Shown: positions 54,076 through 58,547 of the stretch, in pieces | Numbering within the stretch: position 1 is the first letter of the stretch | How the letters are laid out: the number at the start of each line of letters is the position of its first letter | Origin: a virus | Virus record (IMG/VR): IMGVR_UViG_3300027861_000035 | Location: 1-58,547 of that record | DNA: 58,547 nt | Direction: 5' to 3' (one strand) | Made by a program: the position numbers and the translations under genes | The notes under the pieces: generated by a model | Seen by the model: only the letters and a program-made list of their open reading frames with translations | The model's database searches: none | Told to the model about the DNA's origin: nothing

Positions 54076-54753
54076 TTAGGTCAAGGGAGCGAGAATATCT
54101 TCGAACACATTATCACCATTCTTGAAGTACCCAACCATGTCGTACCTTAGGGTACACTCAATGGAATGGAATTCGTTAGAAGAGTAATTAAACTCAGCAA
54201 GCCTAAAGTTCTTAGGGTAACAGCCATATAAGCGTGCAACCCATTGAGGTTTACGAGTGTTGTCTAGAAGAACAACATCTACGGTACGCTTAAAGCCTCC
54301 TCCACCTTGGATAAGCTGCCCTGCGATGTTTGATGCAACGCTAGTTGAGTGGGTACCCGTAATTGGGTCATACGTAGTACGCATCCAATTGAAAAGTGCT
54401 TTAGCCGCATCACCTTTAAGAAGGTTGTCAAAAGTAACAACCGTCTCTTCAGTGGACGGACGCCCAGGATAGTAAAACTTGTCGTTAACACGGTCAACCA
54501 TAATATCTTCAACGCTGTAGCCAATTTGGCCTACTTGCTTCGCAGCAAGAGTTAAAACGTTGTCAGGGTCGGTTAGACCAGTGTTTGCAAGAATACTTCC
54601 TACAACGCCTCCAATCCCATTAATGCGGATTAGCCAGCTATATGTACGATATGAATCGTACCGATGAAATAGTTCCGTGCCAGCAGTAAAGCCAGCTACG
54701 TCTAAGACTCGGCCTGTTTCGCCAAAAAAGTCTGATAAGTCTACATTAACCAT
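54076..54753 (-). CDS. Tail tube protein (T4 gp19-like)
   Basis: A 225-residue tube subunit, forming the inner tail channel within the sheath. YSVEDIMVDRVNDKFYYPGR, the GDAAKALFNWMRTTYDP helix and VVLLDNTRKPQWVARLYGCYP, then a FHSIECTLRYD C-terminal strand, match gp19 proteins. It directly follows the sheath gene, as usual. A CTATATAAAA late-type box and TAGGAGAATAAC ribosome site precede it. Confidence 0.88.
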   Translation of the reverse strand: MVNVDLSDFFGETGRVLDVAGFTAGTELFHRYDSYRTYSWLIRINGIGGVVGSILANTGLTDPDNVLTLAAKQVGQIGYSVEDIMVDRVNDKFYYPGRPSTEETVVTFDNLLKGDAAKALFNWMRTTYDPITGTHSTSVASNIAGQLIQGGGGFKRTVDVVLLDNTRKPQWVARLYGCYPKNFRLAEFNYSSNEFHSIECTLRYDMVGYFKNGDNVFEDILAPLT

Positions 54754-54769
54754 AGTATTTGTTATTCTC

Positions 54770-54782
54770 CTATTTTATATAG
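54770..54782 (-). promoter_or_regulatory. Late-promoter-like box
   Basis: CTATATAAAATAG on the minus strand between the sheath and tube genes; includes the bases just before the AGGAG ribosome site. Confidence 0.45.
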
Positions 54783-54790
54783 CTTTCAAG

Positions 54791-56989
54791 CTATGAGGGT
54801 AAGTTAAGCCCCAGGGTTGCGCTTGTAAGGTTAAGCTCGAAAACGATAACTTCCGCCGCTTTAGTGGGCTGAAGAATTACTTTACACCATAACTCGCTTC
54901 TGTCGATGCGGATTGGAGTGTTGGTAGTGCCGTCACAGATAACCTTGAAATCTATCACACCTCGACGGCTCTTAATGTCAGCCATCATAGGTTCAACAGC
55001 GTTGACGATACGCTTCCAAGTTGCTGCGTCGTTAGGCTCGAAAACGAACTGTCGCGTGGATGCAATAAGCATCTTACGAATGACAATCATCAAGCGACGA
55101 ACATTAATTCGGTCAAGCGCAGTTGCCGTTCTTTGAGTAGTGCGTTGACCCCACAGAACAATACCTTCAGTGGCAAACTTCTGTACAGGGTTAATGATAT
55201 TTCCAGGACCGTAGAGAGCATCTCGGTCCCCTTGGGTTAGAACCATCTCCACATCAACAGGCTTCGTCAAACGACCTCGCACAAGACCCGCAGGAGCGAA
55301 CCAAGCATCAAAATTGTTATCAGTAAAGGCCATCTGTCGAATCGCAAAGATATCGGGGGAGACGTACTCATCCACTTGCGTAAAGGTATTAAATAACTTC
55401 ACCCAAGGCCAGTACACGCAGGCATAAGAACTATTAAGCGCGGCAGTTCGACCTTCCGCAGTTCCATTTGACCATGCAATAGCATTTTGGGGGGAAGTAA
55501 CCCCTAATGGAGGGTTAGTTACAAACAGGAACTCTTGGGAATCCGCTGCAATAGAAATTGCGTTATTAACAATATTCTGTTCAGTACACCCAGGAATCGC
55601 TAAGATAGAGACATCAATGTCTTCCTTAAGAAAAGAGTAAATACCGTTAGCTTGGGCTGCATCTCCAATGACCGCAGCTTTTACATCTGGGTCAGCGAAT
55701 GACATTCCAGCCGAAAGGTCACCGTTAATACCACTAGCATAATCGTAGGTACCATCAACTAACTTTCCGTATTTAATATCGGTTGCATTGAATTCACTAG
55801 TAACTGTATCTCCTGAAGCAGTAAAGATAGTAACCTTACCACCTCCGAAGCCCTCTCCCCAAGAAGTAGGTAATGTCCATAGCACGTCATCTCTACTCGA
55901 AAGGTCTACTGCAAATTCACCAATCATCAAATCAGATGTCTTGTTAGATTCATCAGCCGTACCGTTAAGAACGGCAGAAGGAGAAAGGTCAATCCCAGTA
56001 GCATTATAAACACACTCAACTTCGACCCCTTGCTCGGTACCCCCTCCTCTTAAGATGCTAAACTGGGACCTAGCTCCCTGATTAGACCTAGTAAGGTTCT
56101 GTAATCCAGTATTTTTAATACCATAGGTTTCAACGGTACTACTAAAGTTGTACCCTGCACCAGGATATAAACTGCGGGTGATATAACCACCACCACTTAC
56201 AGCGGATAACTCGAACTCAGTTCCAGAAGAAGTAACTCCTGAAGCGACCGCAATATCTGCAACTCCGTTATTGGGGGTTAGCGTCATGTTACCGCTTACA
56301 GCAGATAGAGCAGCGTTGTTCGCAGACAAACTGCTGACAGTTCCATCTACGCCACCTGTAGTTCCTGGGGGGATAACACCAAATGACGCTGTTGAAGACC
56401 ATGCGTAAATCTCGACTTCCGCGCCCGAGCCCGCGAACGAGCCGACAAAGTCACCAGTAGCGCTGGTTAGCCTGTTGAAAGATACAGGAGAATTAGGCGT
56501 AGTGCGAATATTGACCTGATTCATAATAGCATCAGCGCCTCCTACAAGGGAAGCGTTACTTGACGCTGCGGGGCAGTTGAAGATTAGGGGGGTAGTAGTC
56601 CTATCAAGTCCGACACCATCCTTAACGCTCACAATAAAGAGATAGTTGTTATTCGTAGTAAGTTCCGTGGCACCAACGTGAGGACAATTACCAACCTTAA
56701 CACCAACCTCAGCTACAGCAGCATCAGTAGTAGCAGTTCGCGTAAAGTAAACTGTATTGGTTCGGTCTAGGATATGGTAAGCACCGATAAGACCAAAACC
56801 ACCTTCAGCGTCATCGGGGCGACCGAATCTACTAACGAGTTGGTCCGCGTTGGTAACTAAAGTAGCTAATCCAACTGGACCTTGAGAGGCAAAGCCAAGA
56901 ATCCCTACCGAAGTAGAGTTAAGGGACGGGCTGTAATCAGACCAGTCCTTTTCGATGACATATACACCAGGGCTAACGTATGCAGGCAT
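54791..56989 (-). CDS. Contractile tail sheath protein
   Basis: A 732-residue sheath protein. YVSPGVYVIEKDWSDYSPSL at the start, and the C-terminal core (LYGPGNIINPVQKFATEGIV; RINVRRLMIVIRKMLIASTR, then FVFEPNDAATWKRI and later a DGTTNT strand) are hallmarks of the gp18-like sheath fold. The middle (~200-370) is a variable Ser/Gly/Thr-rich outer domain. TAATAGGAGAATATT before ATG is the ribosome site. This proves a contractile-tailed phage. Confidence 0.93.
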   Translation of the reverse strand: MPAYVSPGVYVIEKDWSDYSPSLNSTSVGILGFASQGPVGLATLVTNADQLVSRFGRPDDAEGGFGLIGAYHILDRTNTVYFTRTATTDAAVAEVGVKVGNCPHVGATELTTNNNYLFIVSVKDGVGLDRTTTPLIFNCPAASSNASLVGGADAIMNQVNIRTTPNSPVSFNRLTSATGDFVGSFAGSGAEVEIYAWSSTASFGVIPPGTTGGVDGTVSSLSANNAALSAVSGNMTLTPNNGVADIAVASGVTSSGTEFELSAVSGGGYITRSLYPGAGYNFSSTVETYGIKNTGLQNLTRSNQGARSQFSILRGGGTEQGVEVECVYNATGIDLSPSAVLNGTADESNKTSDLMIGEFAVDLSSRDDVLWTLPTSWGEGFGGGKVTIFTASGDTVTSEFNATDIKYGKLVDGTYDYASGINGDLSAGMSFADPDVKAAVIGDAAQANGIYSFLKEDIDVSILAIPGCTEQNIVNNAISIAADSQEFLFVTNPPLGVTSPQNAIAWSNGTAEGRTAALNSSYACVYWPWVKLFNTFTQVDEYVSPDIFAIRQMAFTDNNFDAWFAPAGLVRGRLTKPVDVEMVLTQGDRDALYGPGNIINPVQKFATEGIVLWGQRTTQRTATALDRINVRRLMIVIRKMLIASTRQFVFEPNDAATWKRIVNAVEPMMADIKSRRGVIDFKVICDGTTNTPIRIDRSELWCKVILQPTKAAEVIVFELNLTSATLGLNLPS

Positions 56990-57010
56990 GTTTTAATATT
57001 CTCCTATTAA

Positions 57011-57199
57011 TTAAGCGTTTGTGATTTTAACCATTTGTCGCTGCTCAGCGACACGAATTAAATCAGTGATTGAATCGGTGGGGACTACAACCGACTGTTT
57101 TGAAGGAACCCAAATATGGTCAAATTGACCCGAAGGGGTCTTAATAATCACTTCAAGTCCTTGGTGAGTGGTATTTTTAATTTTCTTATAAACAGACAT
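57011..57199 (-). CDS. Small hypothetical protein
   Basis: A 62-residue beta-rich protein (MSVYKKIKNTTHQGLEVIIK; DHIWVPSKQSVVVPTDSITD), immediately upstream of the sheath gene, preceded by GAGGAAAATCC and a CTAAATATAG late-type box. Probably a minor tail or assembly protein, by position. Confidence 0.65.
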   Translation of the reverse strand: MSVYKKIKNTTHQGLEVIIKTPSGQFDHIWVPSKQSVVVPTDSITDLIRVAEQRQMVKITNA

Positions 57200-57214
57200 T
57201 AGGATTTTCCTCTA

Positions 57215-57224
57215 CTATATTTAG
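57215..57224 (-). promoter_or_regulatory. Late-promoter-like box
   Basis: CTAAATATAG on the minus strand, 15 nt before ATG 57199; the clearest T4-late-like element, at the head of the tail genes. Confidence 0.5.
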
Positions 57225-57276
57225 AACACTCGCTCGCAAAACATCGCAGATTTTTTAAATTCGTATTGATTTAAAT

Positions 57277-58547
57277 CTAAGGAGTCGTTGATTGAGTTGC
57301 TTGAGTCGTTGTATTAGTTCCTAGAGTCGTTGCTATAGTTGCTGTAGTCGTTGCTAGAGTTGATTGAGTTGCTTGAGTCGTTGTATTAGTTCCTAGAGTC
57401 GTTGATTGAGTTGCTGTAGTCGTTGCTAGAGTTGATTGAGTTGCTTGAGTCGTTGTATTAGTTCCTAGAGTCGTTGATTGAGTTGCTGTAGTTGCTAGAG
57501 TCGTTGATTGAGTTGCTATAGTTGCGGGAGTTGCTTGAGTAGTAGTTGCTAGAGTTGATTGAGTTGCTTGAGTCGTTGTATTAGTTCCTAGAGTCGTTGC
57601 TATAGTTGCTGTAGTCGTTGCTAGAGTTGATTGAGTTGCTTGAGTCGTTGTATTAGTTCCTAGAGTCGTTGATTGAGTTGCTGTAGTTGCTAGAGTCGTT
57701 GCTAGAGTTGATTGAGTTGCTTGAGTCGTTGTATTAGTTCCTAGAGTCGTTGCTATAGTTGCTGTAGTTGCTAGAGTCGTTGCTAGAGTTGATTGAGTTG
57801 CTTGAGTCGTTGTAGTTGCTAGAGTCGTTGCTAGAGTTGATTGAGTCGTTGTAGTTGCTTGAGTTGCTTGAGTAGTAGTTGCTAGAGTCGTTGATTGAGT
57901 CGTTGATTGAGTTGCTTGAGTCGTTGTAGTTGCTTGAGTCGTTGCTAGAGTTGATTGAGTTGCTTGAGTCGTTGTATTAGTTCCTAGAGTCGTTGCTATA
58001 GTTGCTGTAGTCGTTGCTAGAGTTGATTGAGTTGCTTGAGTCGTTGTAGTTGCTAGAGTCGTTGCTAGAGTTGATTGAGTTGCTTGAGTCGTTGTAGTTG
58101 CTAGAGTCGTTGCTAGAGTTGATTGAGTCGTTGTAGTTGCTTGAGTTGCTAGAGTCGTTGATTGAGTTGCTTGAGTCGTTGTAGTTGCTTGAGTTGCTAG
58201 AGTCGTAGTTGCTAGAGTTGCTAGAGTCGTTGATTGAGTTGCTGTAGTCGTTGCTAGAGTCTGAGTAGTCGTTGCTATAGTTACGGGAGTTGCTTGAGTA
58301 GTAAAAGTAGGGATTTGCTGAGCAGTTGGAACTGTAGCGAATCCCCCTCCCCTATTATCCAATTGATTTAAAGCGAAAGCAGCGCCGCCGCCTGCATAAA
58401 AGCTTTCTAGAGTTTGAAATCCTGAAGTTTCTTCTATGTATTGTTCAAAATTTAAAGTTTTCATTTCGCTTGTATTTGTAAAGCGAAAAACATTACCTGG
58501 AATGTAAGACTCTACTTTAAAGCGTACAGTACGTCTAACTACACGGT
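57277..58547 (-). CDS. Thr-rich repeat protein, probably virion-associated (5' end may lie beyond the window)
   Basis: From ATG 58464 the protein is 395 residues: a non-repetitive N-terminus (MKTLNFEQYIEETSGFQTLE...) of about 55 residues, then ~340 residues of Thr-rich repeat (units such as TQATQSTLATT, TATIATTLGTNTT) using almost only Thr, Ala, Gln, Ser, Leu, Ile, Gly and Asn. The frame stays open upstream to the window edge (another 27 codons reading VRFKVESYIPGNVFRF...) and ATG 58464 has no ribosome site, so the true start may be outside. Position beside the sheath suggests a fibre or tape-like part; not recognised. Confidence 0.6.
   Translation of the reverse strand, partial: RVVRRTVRFKVESYIPGNVFRFTNTSEMKTLNFEQYIEETSGFQTLESFYAGGGAAFALNQLDNRGGGFATVPTAQQIPTFTTQATPVTIATTTQTLATTTATQSTTLATLATTTLATQATTTTQATQSTTLATQATTTTQSTLATTLATTTTQATQSTLATTLATTTTQATQSTLATTTATIATTLGTNTTTQATQSTLATTQATTTTQATQSTTQSTTLATTTQATQATTTTQSTLATTLATTTTQATQSTLATTLATTATIATTLGTNTTTQATQSTLATTLATTATQSTTLGTNTTTQATQSTLATTTATIATTLGTNTTTQATQSTLATTTQATPATIATQSTTLATTATQSTTLGTNTTTQATQSTLATTTATQSTTLGTNTTTQATQSTLATTTATIATTLGTNTTTQATQSTTP
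57290..58290. repeat. Short-period coding repeat tract, G/T-rich on plus strand
   Basis: About 1 kb of interspersed units such as GAGTCGTTG, TTGCTAGAG, TTGATTGAG and GTATTAGTTCCTAGAG. They do not form one simple tandem array but are arranged in blocks of about 45-110 bases that recur with changes. Cytosine is rare on the plus strand. It encodes the Thr-rich protein on the minus strand. Confidence 0.85.

Noticed and set aside
57290-58290. CRISPR array
   Set aside because: The repeats are short, irregular and coding, with no unique spacers of constant length.

Overview
This window is part of the genome of a lytic-type tailed phage with a contractile tail (myovirus morphology). The evidence is a tail sheath (about 54.8-57.0 kb), a T4 gp19-type tail tube (54.1-54.8 kb), and a replication/recombination set of mixed ancestry. 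That set has T4-like parts (gp46/gp47 nuclease, gp41/DnaB helicase, RecA/UvsX, gp32-like ssDNA-binding protein, gp55-like sigma factor) and an SPO1-like family A DNA polymerase with a uracil-DNA-glycosylase-like domain in front of its exonuclease. I see no integrase, CRISPR, rRNA, capsid, portal or terminase gene, so the window is only part of the genome. The host cannot be named from sequence. Early promoters match the sigma70 consensus (TTGACA/TTGCAA, 17 nt, TATAAT), so the phage uses an ordinary bacterial RNA polymerase early.

Layout. 1-2330 (minus): late, virion-type proteins. 2426-7279 (plus): B12-type ribonucleotide reductase, two tandem secreted beta-helix proteins, small membrane proteins, dCMP deaminase. 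7276-11024 (mixed): nuclease, DUF3310 protein, lipoprotein, possible holin, structural-type protein. 11142-11477: A-type Fe-S carrier. 11.5-18.9 kb (plus): dense accessory/early region of about 20 very small genes in short units. Thirteen of these units have a consensus promoter whose -10 box ends only 6-7 nt before the ATG, which predicts leaderless mRNAs. Many are preceded by a repeated module of a GC-rich palindrome plus a GTAAGTC...GACTTAC dyad. The same region holds a tmRNA-like minimal RNA, a structured gene-free stretch and a structured leader; tRNA-Ile(UAU) lies at 19.2 kb. 19.3-19.97 kb is gene-free and carries repeated TTGACTTTT boxes and two opposing terminators.

19.97-58.5 kb is almost all minus strand. 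In the order of transcription (right to left) it contains: a Thr-rich repeat protein, small protein, sheath, tube, a terminator, a 938-residue unknown protein, the divergent resolvase and sigma genes, UDG-exonuclease / PD-(D/E)XK nuclease / polymerase, gp47, gp46, Zn protein, dUTPase, helicase, metallopeptidase-like protein, ssDNA-binding protein, a glycosyltransferase/methyltransferase block, RecA, two methyltransferases, a Clp-type ATPase, virion-type paralogs, tRNA-Leu, a SET-like protein, and finally a MoxR ATPase / HExxH protein / VWA protein / sigma-like operon.

How it fits together: the reductase, dCMP deaminase and dUTPase supply nucleotides; helicase, polymerase, SSB, RecA, gp46/47 and resolvase replicate and recombine DNA; host sigma70 reads the early region; a gp55-like sigma is proposed to read CTAWATA-type late promoters before structural genes. 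The most unusual elements are the leaderless early array with its repeated module, the mini tmRNA-like RNA, the polymerase split around a nuclease gene, the MoxR-HExxH-VWA operon and the Thr-rich repeat gene.
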